From Fulvimarina sp040239565 (GTDB taxonomy: Bacteria; Pseudomonadota; Alphaproteobacteria; Rhizobiales; Rhizobiaceae): a DNA stretch of 64,000 nt. The notes beneath the pieces were generated by a model. The model saw nothing but the letters and a program-made list of their open reading frames with translations, was not told where the DNA came from and did no database searches. Position numbers and translations under genes: made by a program. This document shows positions 33,393 to 43,324 of the stretch, in pieces (positions within the stretch are counted from its first letter, which is position 1; each line of letters opens with the position of its first letter). Location of the stretch: the NCBI RefSeq assembly GCF_040239565.1, contig NZ_JBEHWS010000002.1:1-64000 (forward strand), given 5' to 3'.

Positions 33393-33524
33393 CGTGACTT
33401 GTCCTTCAATGTGCCCAACGACCGACGGCAAAGATTGCCGTCGAACGATTTGTACACTTGAGAACGTCTCGGCTGCGGCGGAATCACGGCGAAGGCGATC
33501 ACGTCACCGACATCGACCGGCCGG

Positions 33525-34376
33525 TTATTCGCTCGACATCGTGACCGTCTCGCGCCGCGCCGCCAGTTCCGCGTCCCGCCGGGTCCGCTTCTGAAATTCG
33601 CGCCAGGAGAACGGGATCGAAATGAAGTAGAAAAAGGCGGTCACCGTCAGCGTTTCCCAGAAGAAGCTGATCAGGGTCGTGACGTAGAGAACGGCGACGA
33701 GGATGATGGGGATCGCATAGGTGCGCGGAATGCGCAGGCCCGCGCCTTTGCCGGACCATGTCGGAATGCGGCTCGACATCAGAAGCCCGACGAAGACAAG
33801 ATAAACGGCCGAAACGCCGGCCGTGAAATCCGGCACGCCCAGATCGGGCCCGATGAAGCCGACATACATCGGCAGAAGCGCAAGCCCCGCGCCCGCCGGG
33901 GCCGGCACGCCGACGAAGAAGGCGCCATGCCATTTCGGCCGCTTGGGATCATCAAGCATCGTGTTGAACCGAGCGAGGCGGAGCGCACAGCCGGATGTGT
34001 AAAGCAGCGCGCAGATCCAGCCGAAGGAACCCGCCTCGTGCAGGACATAGCTGTAGAGCACCAATCCCGGCGCAAGACCGAAATTCACGATGTCGGCGAG
34101 TGAATCCATCTCCGCGCCAAATCGGCTTTGCCCCTTGAGGAGCCGCGCGATGCGCCCGTCGATCCCATCGAGAAAGGCCGCACCCAGGATCATCGCGACG
34201 GCAAGTTCGTAGCGACCTTCGAAGGCGAGGCGCACGCCGGTCATCCCGGCGCAGATGGCAAGGATCGTGACGAGGTTGGGGACGATCTGCCGGATCGGAA
34301 GGCGCCGGCGAGACTTGCCGTCGTCGTCGTCCGGTTCGCCCGGTGCGAAGGGCGGGAAGAAGTCTTCGAGCGACAT
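33525..34376 (-). CDS. pssA: CDP-diacylglycerol-serine O-phosphatidyltransferase
   Basis: The 283-residue membrane protein carries the CDP-alcohol phosphotransferase motif (DGIDGRIARLLKG, then FGAEMDSLADIV), with the Asp residues that bind Mg and CDP-diacylglycerol. Eight or so hydrophobic segments follow. It makes phosphatidylserine, which the enzyme encoded just upstream decarboxylates to phosphatidylethanolamine. The start codon overlaps the psd stop by one base (TGATG), so the pair is translationally coupled. A conserved basic tail (FQKRTRRDAELAARR) ends the protein. Confidence 0.93.
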   Translation of the reverse strand: MSLEDFFPPFAPGEPDDDDGKSRRRLPIRQIVPNLVTILAICAGMTGVRLAFEGRYELAVAMILGAAFLDGIDGRIARLLKGQSRFGAEMDSLADIVNFGLAPGLVLYSYVLHEAGSFGWICALLYTSGCALRLARFNTMLDDPKRPKWHGAFFVGVPAPAGAGLALLPMYVGFIGPDLGVPDFTAGVSAVYLVFVGLLMSSRIPTWSGKGAGLRIPRTYAIPIILVAVLYVTTLISFFWETLTVTAFFYFISIPFSWREFQKRTRRDAELAARRETVTMSSE

Positions 34377-35074
34377 CAGCCTCGCCTCACATCGTAGGTC
34401 GAAAGCGTCTCTCCGAATTCGGCAAGCACGGTTTCACCGGCCAGCGCGCGCTGACCTTCGGCGACCCTAGGCACGAAGCCCGGCGGGCAGTAGATATCGA
34501 GCCGCGAGCCGAAGCGGATCAAACCGAAGCGCTCGCCGGTCTGAAGTCCATCACCCGTCTTCGACCAGCAGATAATGCGCCGCGCGACCAAACCGGCAAT
34601 CTGGGCGACACCAACCGACCCATGAACGCTGTCGATCACGAGGGAATTGCGCTCGTTCACCTCGCTCGCCTTGTCGAGCTCGGCATTCTTGAACGAGCCC
34701 TTGCTGTAGACGATTTGCCGGATCGGCCCCGCCACCGGGGCGCGATTAACATGGCAGTCAAAGACGTTCATGAAGACCGAGATGCGCAGCATCGGCTCTT
34801 CACCGAGGTCGAGTTCTTTGGGCGGAGCGATGTGGCCGACGAGCGAGACATGACCATCCGCGGGGCTGACCACCAGATCATCCGAGACCGGAGTCACGCG
34901 CTCGGGATCGCGGAAGAAGTAGGCGCACCAAGCCGTCAGCACGAGACCGATCCAGAAGAGCGGTTCCCAGAGAAGGCCGAGAAGGATCGAGGCTACGAAG
35001 AAACCGGCGACAAAGGGCCAGCCCGCTCGATGAACGGGAACGAGCGCATTTCGGATGGAATCGATGATGTGCAA
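34376..35074 (-). CDS. psd: Phosphatidylserine decarboxylase proenzyme
   Basis: I take TTG at 35074, which gives the usual alphaproteobacterial length of 232 residues beginning HIIDSIRNALVPVHRAG. An ATG at 35134 would add 20 residues without similarity, and neither start has a good ribosome binding site. The N-terminus is membrane-embedded. The self-cleavage site that yields the pyruvoyl cofactor is the Gly-Ser in LIRFGSRLDIY. VSPADGHV and MNVFDCHVNRAP are family motifs. It converts phosphatidylserine to phosphatidylethanolamine and is coupled to pssA. Confidence 0.9.
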   Translation of the reverse strand: MHIIDSIRNALVPVHRAGWPFVAGFFVASILLGLLWEPLFWIGLVLTAWCAYFFRDPERVTPVSDDLVVSPADGHVSLVGHIAPPKELDLGEEPMLRISVFMNVFDCHVNRAPVAGPIRQIVYSKGSFKNAELDKASEVNERNSLVIDSVHGSVGVAQIAGLVARRIICWSKTGDGLQTGERFGLIRFGSRLDIYCPPGFVPRVAEGQRALAGETVLAEFGETLSTYDVRRG

Positions 35075-35336
35075 AGTAATGGCGCCGTGGGTTCGGTGGT
35101 TGCGTTTGACGACAACATAAGCCGCATGCCGCACTTATGCAGCCCTTCCCATTTCGGCTTTTAGCTCTTCGAACCCGTCATGGATCGCAAAAAGGCGCTC
35201 AACTCCTGAGAAACGGCGGTCACGCGCACCGCGTCATAGCCCCTCCGTGTAGCCAGCTTGTCGAGCTGGAGGAGAACAGATAAGACCAAAGTCAAGAGCC
35301 CATTCGCACAAATAGTAAAATTTGTCTCAATATATC

Positions 35337-38300
35337 ATGAAAAGCAAGATTCTCGGTATCCTCATCGCATTTTTCATGATCATCGGCGCCATCTTGGCCG
35401 GTTATTGGGACATGCTGGAAAGCGAGCGCGCGGAACTGCGAAATATCGCTCAGCGCGCCCTTGATCGCTTCTCGACATCCGAAGAGGGAACAGATCCCTC
35501 CGCTGCTGGCGACAACCGCAACACCGGAAATGGCAGTCAGGCAACTGCAAGCTCCGACGAGACGGACGACACGTCGGACGGACAGGAGAGCACTGCGGAC
35601 AGCGCCCAAGGAGAAGGCGAAGAGGTTAATAGTACTGCGGCCAGCCAACAGGCCGCGGATGGTGGCGGAAACGAAGGCTCGGCAAGTTCGGATCAGGCCG
35701 TTACAGATGGTGAAGAGGACGACTCCTTAGATGTCGCTTCCGGAGCTGCAGGAGACACTGCCGAGGAAAGCACCTCGAATCGGGCCGTCGAGGCGGATGA
35801 AGCCGACGCCAGTTCGTCGCAGACCGAAACGAGCGACGGCGCGGCAACGGACACTTTGGAGGCGTCGGATACCGCATCCAACGAGGCTGATGCCGATACG
35901 CCAGAGGCAACAGAATCTGAGGCAGAAGTAGCGCCGAAGGAGCCGGCCGAAACGGCTACCGCATCCGATCTCTCGGAAAGGCAGGCCGCCCAAAGCACGA
36001 AAGGCAGCGCGTCAGAACGACAGGCCGACAATTCGTCAGACGCAGCGCGCGCTCAGGACGGCGTTGCTGCGGCGAGCGGGTCTCGGGAGAGCGAGGCGAG
36101 CGATAGCGTTGCGTCGAGCTCCGATAACGAGAACTCCGAACCGAACGAACGCAACGCGGACACCGCATCGGCAGATACTGAAAGCCCATCCGACGTCGCT
36201 TCCAACGAATCCAGATCGTCGGATGACAACCAGCAGAACGGTTCGTCCGCCGCATCGGATACAGCTTCGGCGGCCTCCGAAGGCTTCGACGAAATGGCAC
36301 AGTCGGGCATCGACGGAAAAGCGACGCCAGAAGCACCGAGCGAGGCGGGCGATACTACCGACGAGAGTGACGTGGTCATGCTGCCGCTCACGCCGAGCGA
36401 GGGCGGCGATGTGGAAGCCGTTTCGAACGACCGGCTGCGTTTCGACGTCCTCAGGGTCGAGCCCGACGGCTCGATGGTCGTCGCCGGTAAAGGCCCGGCG
36501 AACAGCACGATCTATCTCGAAGATGGCGGCGAGCGGATCGGCTCGGATACCTCCGGCACGAGCGGCGACTTCGTGGTGATCCTGTCGGACGGGCTCGAAA
36601 TCGGCGCTCATGCGATCAAGCTCGTTGCCGAAACCGAGGACGGCACACAGGCCGTTTCCGAGGAGACGGCGATCATCGACGTGCCCGACCGAGGCCAAGA
36701 GGATCAGTTGCTTGCTCTCGTCGAATCGCCCGACGAGCCCTCGCGCCTCATCGACATTCCCGTCGCCGACCCATCCGCCACTGCTGATTCGAGTGATGCA
36801 GAAACCGGCACCAAGGCGGCAGAAGCTGGATCGAGCCCCGGAGAAGCTACACAACAAGCAACAGCGTCCGAATCGTCCAGCAGCGAGCAGGACCAGAGTG
36901 CGTCGGAACCATCCTCGAGCAGCGAAGACGGGTCGGCCGAGACCGCCTCCTCCGCTGAAGTCAGTGCATCTGCAGCCGAAAGCAGCGGCGGGGCCGAGCC
37001 TGCATCTGACAGCCCGGAAATGCTGACCGCCGAGACACCGACCTCGACAGACAGAAGCTCTGACAAGTCAGCCGATGTAGTGTTTCTCCCCCGCGAAGAC
37101 TCGGGCTCGGCACCGTCCCCACAGCAGGAAGAGTCGAATGCCCTGCGCGTCGAAGCGATCGAAATCGAGGGCGAACGGATATTCATAGCCGGTGTATCCC
37201 CGAGCGGGTCGAACATCCGGGTCTACCTCGACAACGAACTCCTCGCGGAGTCGCGCTCCGTCGGCTCCGGACGCTTCCTGATCGAAGCGGCGAGTTCGAT
37301 CGCCGTCGGAGACCACACGGTGCGCGTCGATCAGCTCGATGATAGCGGCGATGTCGAGGCGCGCGTCGCCGTGCCGTTCATGCGGCCTGATTCCGGTTCG
37401 ATGTCAGCCGTCTCCCCTTCGGTAGATCTTTCCCAAGGCGGCAGCGACACGGCACAAGCAAGCGATAGCCCGGCACAGACGGATAACTCGGAAAACGAGA
37501 CGAATTCGGGTGAGAGTGCTGGCGCAGACGGGATGAGCGAAGGTTCGGCTCAGTCGAATTCCGAGCCTTCAAACGTCCCCTCCGGCGACGCCGCAGCATC
37601 CACACCAAGCAGTTCGGAGAGTCCTGAGACGATATCCGGCACGCCCAGCGAGGGAGACGAATCCGCCGCCAGCGAGACGCCGGTGTCCAGCGATTCGTCT
37701 TCACAAGACGCCGACGCGGTTTCGCAGTCGTCGACTGATGGCGACGAGTCCCCAGCTACTGTCGACGCAGGCTCGGGAACCACCGCACACGAAAGTTCGA
37801 GCGATTTACAAACCGGCTTGGCTGACGATAAGAGCGGCCAGTCGGACAAGAACGCGTCCTCATCATCCAACACGAATACGGACCTCTCCGAGACGTCCGT
37901 ATCCGACGGCGCTTCGGCAGCTGCTTCGAACGCGGGAAATACTTCGCCCAACACTTCGAATTCGGCGGAGCCGTCCGGCGAAGCTACCGCTGACGCTTCC
38001 AGCGACACGCAGCCGGACGAAACCCGATCGAACGGCCCGGCCGCTGACGAAAATTCCGGGAGCCAGACGACACCGGCCACCTCCCCCGAAACCGCGACAA
38101 GCGTGCCGGAGCAAGGCGATGAAGGGGCAGCGGCTGCGGATCGAGAGCCGCAAAACGAGACAACCGAAGCCGGCTCATCTCAGGACTCAGGCCTGACCGG
38201 CGATGCGCTTGCGGACGCCCTGACCCGGCGCGGGCCGCCTGATGATCAGACCAAGATCGTCGCCTCCTCGTCCGCGTCTTCGAAAGAAGACGACGCTTCC

Positions 38301-38831
38301 AGCCAGTCCACCGGCTCGGACACTAGCGCCGCAAGCAGCAGCACCGAAAACACCGGCATGAGCTCCACGGCAGAAAATGCCAGCGGTCAAGCGGCGGATA
38401 CTTCGGCGGAACGAGAGGCTACCACCGATTCAGAAACGGCAAGCGAGCCCGATCGAGAGAGCGCTTCGGCCACCGCAAACGGCCAGACGGATTCCGGCGG
38501 CACCGAAGTTGCGGCTCTGGACAACGACTCGACGGAAAATGCCGGCGAACCGGCGAGCGCGCGCAACCGCGACAGCCTGCAGGACTATTCCGTGCCGACG
38601 CGCATCCAGGCACCTCTCGAAACACGCGCCGGCCGCGTCCTGATCCGCAAGGGCGACACGCTCTGGCGCATTTCGCGGGACAATTACGGTGAAGGCACGC
38701 GCTATACCGTCATCTATCTCGCAAATGGCGATCAGATCCGCGATCCCGACCTGATCTATCCCGGCCAGATCTTCCGGATGCCGTCGAAAGCGAATGCCGA
38801 AGATCCGCCTTCGCCGAAGCCCCAGAAATAG
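35337..38831 (+). CDS. Giant acidic low-complexity envelope protein with Ig-like domains and C-terminal LysM
   Basis: The 1164-residue protein starts at the ATG at 35337 with a membrane segment ILGILIAFFMIIGAILAGYW. Two long Ser/Ala/Glu/Asp-rich disordered regions (about residues 45-350 and 470-600) flank Ig-like beta modules (LRFDVLRVEPDGSMVVAG and LRVEAIEIEGERIFIAG). A third, still longer disordered region leads to a C-terminal LysM (VLIRKGDTLWRISRDNYG). LysM proteins of this plan occur in Rhizobiales, but here the linkers are greatly expanded and almost free of basic residues. It probably tethers to peptidoglycan across the periplasm. The second residue set near 35322 (TTG) is an alternative start. 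Confidence 0.85.
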   Translation: MKSKILGILIAFFMIIGAILAGYWDMLESERAELRNIAQRALDRFSTSEEGTDPSAAGDNRNTGNGSQATASSDETDDTSDGQESTADSAQGEGEEVNSTAASQQAADGGGNEGSASSDQAVTDGEEDDSLDVASGAAGDTAEESTSNRAVEADEADASSSQTETSDGAATDTLEASDTASNEADADTPEATESEAEVAPKEPAETATASDLSERQAAQSTKGSASERQADNSSDAARAQDGVAAASGSRESEASDSVASSSDNENSEPNERNADTASADTESPSDVASNESRSSDDNQQNGSSAASDTASAASEGFDEMAQSGIDGKATPEAPSEAGDTTDESDVVMLPLTPSEGGDVEAVSNDRLRFDVLRVEPDGSMVVAGKGPANSTIYLEDGGERIGSDTSGTSGDFVVILSDGLEIGAHAIKLVAETEDGTQAVSEETAIIDVPDRGQEDQLLALVESPDEPSRLIDIPVADPSATADSSDAETGTKAAEAGSSPGEATQQATASESSSSEQDQSASEPSSSSEDGSAETASSAEVSASAAESSGGAEPASDSPEMLTAETPTSTDRSSDKSADVVFLPREDSGSAPSPQQEESNALRVEAIEIEGERIFIAGVSPSGSNIRVYLDNELLAESRSVGSGRFLIEAASSIAVGDHTVRVDQLDDSGDVEARVAVPFMRPDSGSMSAVSPSVDLSQGGSDTAQASDSPAQTDNSENETNSGESAGADGMSEGSAQSNSEPSNVPSGDAAASTPSSSESPETISGTPSEGDESAASETPVSSDSSSQDADAVSQSSTDGDESPATVDAGSGTTAHESSSDLQTGLADDKSGQSDKNASSSSNTNTDLSETSVSDGASAAASNAGNTSPNTSNSAEPSGEATADASSDTQPDETRSNGPAADENSGSQTTPATSPETATSVPEQGDEGAAAADREPQNETTEAGSSQDSGLTGDALADALTRRGPPDDQTKIVASSSASSKEDDASSQSTGSDTSAASSSTENTGMSSTAENASGQAADTSAEREATTDSETASEPDRESASATANGQTDSGGTEVAALDNDSTENAGEPASARNRDSLQDYSVPTRIQAPLETRAGRVLIRKGDTLWRISRDNYGEGTRYTVIYLANGDQIRDPDLIYPGQIFRMPSKANAEDPPSPKPQK

Positions 38832-38876
38832 GGCGTCGGCTGCCTCCCCACTTATCGGCGCTTCGCGGATTGACGG

Positions 38877-40874
38877 TTGGAGCGTCAGGGTCCACTTAGA
38901 GTCTTTCTAATCTACGGGCGCCTATGGCGTCCTTTCGATCCCGCCCTGATCCCCGCATTCGAGACCTCGAGCAGCCTATTGTCCTCCCAGCAACGGACAG
39001 TCTCCGGCGACAGCGGCAAGACGCTGTCGACGATCAGAAATCTCTGGCCTTACATGTGGCCGGACGACCGGCCGGACCTGAAGCGCCGGGTCGTCATCGC
39101 CGGCATATTCCTCGTCGCGGCAAAGCTGCTCACTGTCGGTGTTCCCTACTTCTACAAATGGGCGACGGATGCCCTCGATGGCGCCAACACGGCCTATGAC
39201 TGGCTACCCATCATCCTCACTGGCGCGATCACGCTGGTGGTCGCCTACAATGTCGCGCGGGTAATCGCCGTCGGCCTCAATCAGGCGCGGGATGCGCTGT
39301 TCGCCAGCGTCGGCCAGTACGCCGTTCGCCGCCTCGCCTTCCGTACCTTCGTACACATGCACCGGCTATCCCTACGCTTCCATTTGGAGCGGCGCACGGG
39401 CGGGCTTTCGCGCATCATCGAGCGCGGTACGAAGGGCATCGAGTCGATCGTCCGCTACACGATCCTCAACACGCTGCCGACGATTCTCGAATTTGCGCTG
39501 GTCGCACTCATCTTCGGCTTTGCCTACGGCCTCGCCTACATCGCCGTCATCGCGATCACTATCGTCCTCTATGCATGGTTCACGATCAAGGCGAGCGACT
39601 GGCGCATCGCCATCCGCCGGAAGATGAACGATTCCGACACCGAGGCGAACACCAAGGCGATCGATTCGCTGCTGAACTTCGAGACCGTCAAATATTTTGG
39701 CAACGAGGCCATGGAGGCCCGCCGGTTCGACGAATCCATGGCCAAATACGAGGTCGCGGCCACCCGCATCTGGACCTCGCTCGGCTGGCTGAACTTCGGC
39801 CAAGGCATCATCTTCGGCCTCGGCATGGGCGCGGTGATGGTGATGTCGGCGTTGGAGGTGCGCGCCGGAACGCAGACGCTGGGCGATTTCGTCTTCATCA
39901 ACGCCATGCTGATGCAGCTTTCGATCCCGCTCAACTTCATCGGCTCGATCTACCGCGAAATCCGGCAGGGCCTCACGGATATCGAGGCGATGTTCGACCT
40001 GCTGGCGGTGAAGGCAGAAGTGAAAGACCGGCCCAACGCACCGCCGCTCGACGTCTCCGATGGCACGATCCGCTTCGAGAACGTACGCTTCGGCTACGAT
40101 CCGGAGCGCGAAATCCTGAAAGGCGTCTCCTTCGAGGTGCCGGCCGGCAAGTCGATCGCCATCGTCGGGCCGTCAGGAGCGGGCAAATCCACCATCTCCC
40201 GGCTTCTTTTCCGCTTCTACGACGTCGGCTCTGGCCGCATCACCATCGACGGGCAGGATATTTCGCGGGTGACGCAGGAGAGCGTGCGCGCGGTCATCGG
40301 CATCGTCCCGCAGGATACGGTGCTCTTCAACGATACGATCGCCTATAATATCCGCTACGGCCGAACCGATGCTTCGGAAGCGGAGGTCCAGCGCGCCGCC
40401 GATCTTGCCCAGATCGGGGATTTCATTCGCTCGCTGCCGGCAGGTTTCAAGTCGATGGTCGGCGAGCGCGGACTGAAGCTCTCGGGTGGCGAGAAACAGC
40501 GCGTCGCGGTGGCCCGCACCATCCTCAAGGCCCCGCCCATTCTCGTCCTCGACGAGGCAACGAGCGCGCTCGACACCCACACGGAAAAGGACATCCAGTC
40601 CGCCCTCGATCTCGTCTCGAAGGATCGTACGACGCTGACAATCGCCCATCGCCTGTCGACGGTGATCGGCGCGGACGAGATCATCGTCCTCAAGGCCGGT
40701 GAAATCGTCGAGCGCGGCAGCCATCGCGAGCTTCTCGCCATGGACGGTCTCTACGCCGAGATGTGGACCATGCAGCGCGAGGCGACCGAGGCGGAAGAAG
40801 CCTTACGCCGCGCCCGCGAGGCCGACGAGATGGGCGTAATCGAGCGCAAGCCCGCCCCGGTCAGGGTATCCTGA
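38877..40874 (+). CDS. Atm1/HMT1-type ABC exporter (half-transporter)
   Basis: The 665-residue protein joins a six-helix ABC_membrane domain to an ATPase: Walker A GPSGAGKST, signature LSGGEKQRVAVARTIL, Walker B LVLDEATSALD. The membrane domain contains NFETVKYFGNEAMEARRF and LNFGQGIIFGLGM, typical of the ABCB7/Atm1/HMT1 group, which exports glutathione-linked sulfur or metal-thiol complexes. In alphaproteobacteria such proteins help with metal detoxification. The N-terminus is uncertain: it starts with TTG at 38877 and an internal TTG near 38979 is also possible. It stands between the LysM gene and hisD. Confidence 0.88.
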   Translation: MERQGPLRVFLIYGRLWRPFDPALIPAFETSSSLLSSQQRTVSGDSGKTLSTIRNLWPYMWPDDRPDLKRRVVIAGIFLVAAKLLTVGVPYFYKWATDALDGANTAYDWLPIILTGAITLVVAYNVARVIAVGLNQARDALFASVGQYAVRRLAFRTFVHMHRLSLRFHLERRTGGLSRIIERGTKGIESIVRYTILNTLPTILEFALVALIFGFAYGLAYIAVIAITIVLYAWFTIKASDWRIAIRRKMNDSDTEANTKAIDSLLNFETVKYFGNEAMEARRFDESMAKYEVAATRIWTSLGWLNFGQGIIFGLGMGAVMVMSALEVRAGTQTLGDFVFINAMLMQLSIPLNFIGSIYREIRQGLTDIEAMFDLLAVKAEVKDRPNAPPLDVSDGTIRFENVRFGYDPEREILKGVSFEVPAGKSIAIVGPSGAGKSTISRLLFRFYDVGSGRITIDGQDISRVTQESVRAVIGIVPQDTVLFNDTIAYNIRYGRTDASEAEVQRAADLAQIGDFIRSLPAGFKSMVGERGLKLSGGEKQRVAVARTILKAPPILVLDEATSALDTHTEKDIQSALDLVSKDRTTLTIAHRLSTVIGADEIIVLKAGEIVERGSHRELLAMDGLYAEMWTMQREATEAEEALRRAREADEMGVIERKPAPVRVS

Positions 40875-41017
40875 CGCGCTTCTTCAAACCTTGCCTTTCA
40901 TCGCAGACCGTTGCGGCAGGCGGGCTGGCGAGCTATCGAGAGACCGAAATGGTGCCGGGTCGCATATTATGGGCCGGCCCACCCTGTTCGCCGCGCGTTT
41001 GAGGAGTTGAGAAAAAA

Positions 41018-42340
41018 GTGCCGCAGCGTCTCAACATCGCCGATCCCGATTTCGAAGCGGACTTTGCCGCGCTGATCGACGGCAAACGGGACGCCTCGAC
41101 TGATGTCAGCGACCGGGTGCGCGGGATCATCGCCGATATTCGCAAACGCGGCGACGCGGCCCTCATCGAACTGACGCGCACGCTCGACTCGCTCGATGTC
41201 GATCGCGCCGATGCCCTTCGGGTCGATGCTTCGGAGATCGAAGCCGCGTGGGCAAATGCTGACGAGGTGACCAAAGAGGCACTTCGCACCGCCCATGACC
41301 GCATCCGCTCCCATCATGAGCGCCAGCGCCCGAAGGACGACCGCTACACCGACAGTCTCGGCGTCGAGCTTGGCAGCCGGTGGACGCCGGTGGAATCGGT
41401 CGGGCTCTACGTGCCCGGCGGCACGGCGAGCTATCCGTCCTCGGTGCTGATGAACGCGGTGCCGGCCAAGGTCGCGGGCGTGAAGCGCATCGTCATGGTT
41501 GCGCCGGCGAAGGAAGGCGTTCTCAATCCGCTGGTTCTGGCCGCCGCCCATCTCGCCGGGATCGACGAAATCTATAAAATCGGCGGCGCTCAGGCCGTCG
41601 CGGCGCTCGCCTACGGCACAGAGACAATCGAGCCCGTCGTCAAGATCGTCGGCCCGGGCAATGCCTATGTGGCTGAGGCCAAGCGGCAGGTCTTCGGGCG
41701 CGTCGGCATCGACATGATCGCTGGGCCTTCGGAAATCCTCGTCATCGCCGACGGCGAGAATGACGCCGCCTGGATCGCCGCCGATCTCCTGAGCCAGGCC
41801 GAGCACGACACCGCCGCACAGTCGATCCTCATCACGGACGATGCCGATTTCGCCGGCAAGGTCGAGATGGAGATCGAGCACCAGCTCCAGAGCCTGCCGC
41901 GCACAGCCGTCGCGCGGGCGAGCTGGGAGGACAATGGCGCGACCATCACCGTCGGTTCGCTGATCGATGACGCGCCGGCGCTCGCCGACCGGATCGCGGC
42001 GGAACATCTGGAAATCGCGACGGACGATCCCGAAGCGATATCAGATCGTATCACCAACGCCGGCGCGATCTTCCTTGGGCGCTACACGCCGGAAGTGATC
42101 GGCGATTATGTGGGCGGATCGAACCACGTCCTGCCGACCTCCCGCTCGGCACGCTTTTCCTCCGGTCTCTCGGTGCTTGACTTCGTGAAGCGGACATCGA
42201 TCCTGAAGCTCGGTCCCGACCAGCTGAAGGCGCTCGCGCCGGCTGCGATGGAACTGGCGCGGGTCGAGAGCCTTGATGCCCACGGCCGTTCGGTCGGAAT
42301 ACGCGTGAACCTATCGGGGCGAGAGAGCGACCATGGCTGA
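41018..42340 (+). CDS. hisD: Histidinol dehydrogenase
   Basis: The 440-residue enzyme starts at GTG, with GAGGAG about eight bases upstream. Family motifs include GLYVPGGTASYPSSVLMNAVPAKVAG (read across 41403-41480), IVGPGNAYVAEAKRQVFG and the zinc/active-site segment with SQAEHDTAAQS. It catalyses the last two steps of histidine synthesis, histidinol to histidine with two NAD. The end overlaps UPF0262 by eight bases. The order hisD-UPF0262-phosphatase is conserved in Rhizobiales. Confidence 0.96.
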   Translation: MPQRLNIADPDFEADFAALIDGKRDASTDVSDRVRGIIADIRKRGDAALIELTRTLDSLDVDRADALRVDASEIEAAWANADEVTKEALRTAHDRIRSHHERQRPKDDRYTDSLGVELGSRWTPVESVGLYVPGGTASYPSSVLMNAVPAKVAGVKRIVMVAPAKEGVLNPLVLAAAHLAGIDEIYKIGGAQAVAALAYGTETIEPVVKIVGPGNAYVAEAKRQVFGRVGIDMIAGPSEILVIADGENDAAWIAADLLSQAEHDTAAQSILITDDADFAGKVEMEIEHQLQSLPRTAVARASWEDNGATITVGSLIDDAPALADRIAAEHLEIATDDPEAISDRITNAGAIFLGRYTPEVIGDYVGGSNHVLPTSRSARFSSGLSVLDFVKRTSILKLGPDQLKALAPAAMELARVESLDAHGRSVGIRVNLSGRESDHG

Positions 42341-42812
42341 CGATTCCCACGGGCGGCTGATCGATGTCGAACTCGACGAGAGCATCGGGCGCACGACGCC
42401 CGACATCGAGCACGAGCGCAATGTCGCGATCTTCGACCTGATCGAGGAGAACCAGTTCGATCCGGTGGGCGCGCCCGACGGCGGCAAGTTCAAACTGAAA
42501 CTTTCGATCGCCGACAAGCGCCTTGTCTTCGATATTCGCGGCGAGGAAGACGAGCAGCTCGTCACGCACATCCTGTCCCTCACCCCGTTCAGGAAGGTGA
42601 TCAAGGACTACTTCATGATCTGCGACAGCTATTATGAAGCGATCCGGTCCTCGACGCCCCAACAGATCGAGGCGATCGACATGGGCCGCCGGGGCATCCA
42701 CAACGACGGCTCGGAGACCCTGCGCGAACGCCTTTCGGGCAAGATCGAGGTCGACAAGGACACCGCCCGGCGGCTCTTCACCCTGATCTGCGCTCTCCAG
42801 CGGCGGGGCTGA
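42333..42812 (+). CDS. UPF0262 family protein
   Basis: This 159-residue soluble protein is characteristic of alphaproteobacteria. It contains FDIRGEEDEQLVTHILSL and SYYEAIRSSTPQQIEAIDMG, with no signal peptide or known catalytic motif. It overlaps the hisD gene by eight bases and is followed by the small phosphatase gene, an order kept in many Hyphomicrobiales. Co-translation with hisD suggests constitutive housekeeping expression. I do not know its function. Confidence 0.88.
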   Translation: MADDSHGRLIDVELDESIGRTTPDIEHERNVAIFDLIEENQFDPVGAPDGGKFKLKLSIADKRLVFDIRGEEDEQLVTHILSLTPFRKVIKDYFMICDSYYEAIRSSTPQQIEAIDMGRRGIHNDGSETLRERLSGKIEVDKDTARRLFTLICALQRRG

Positions 42813-42883
42813 TCTTTGATCCTCGTTTCGCATCTCGGGTGCCCCGCCGCCCTCGCGGTCGAGGCAGAGGCGGTGAGCTAGCA

Positions 42884-43318
42884 ATGGCGGACAGTTCTGC
42901 CGGCCGCGTCACCTCGGTGCTGTTCATGTGTGGGATGAACTCGATCCGCTCGCCGATGGCCGCAGCGATCGCAGGCCGCATTCTGTCGCGCGGCACCTAT
43001 ATCGCCTCGGCCGGCGTCAGGGCCGGCGAACGCGATCCCTTCGTCGACGTGGTGCTGGAGGAGAACGGCCTCGATCTCGGCGGGCACAAACCACATCTCT
43101 TTGAGGATCTGGAAGACGGCTATTTCGATCTCGTCATCACCATGGCCCCGGAGGCCCACCATCTGGCTCTCGACACTATGGGCGCGACCTATTCGGATGT
43201 CGAGTTCTGGCCAATGCCCGATCCATCGGTCGCGACGGGCACGCGCCAGCAGATTCTCGACGCCTATCGCGATCTTTATAAACGCATCGAAAAGCGCCTG
43301 ATCGAACGCTTCAGCTAA
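42884..43318 (+). CDS. Low-molecular-weight protein-tyrosine phosphatase/arsenate-reductase-like
   Basis: From the ATG at 42884 the product has 144 residues. The P-loop FMCGMNSIRSPMA fits C-x5-R, and the general acid Asp lies in FWPMPDPSVATG. The conserved YSDVEF region separates them. LMW-PTPases dephosphorylate tyrosines; related proteins reduce arsenate. Position after hisD-UPF0262 is the conserved Hyphomicrobiales order. A GTG at 42839 would add an Arg-rich leader and is less likely. The substrate is not known. Confidence 0.85.
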   Translation: MADSSAGRVTSVLFMCGMNSIRSPMAAAIAGRILSRGTYIASAGVRAGERDPFVDVVLEENGLDLGGHKPHLFEDLEDGYFDLVITMAPEAHHLALDTMGATYSDVEFWPMPDPSVATGTRQQILDAYRDLYKRIEKRLIERFS

Positions 43319-43324
43319 GACACC

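Noticed and set aside
35693..38390. Many long frames on both strands within the LysM protein gene
   Set aside because: They are by-products of the low-complexity Ser/Ala/Glu/Asp codons; only the main frame has an anchor, Ig-like modules and LysM.
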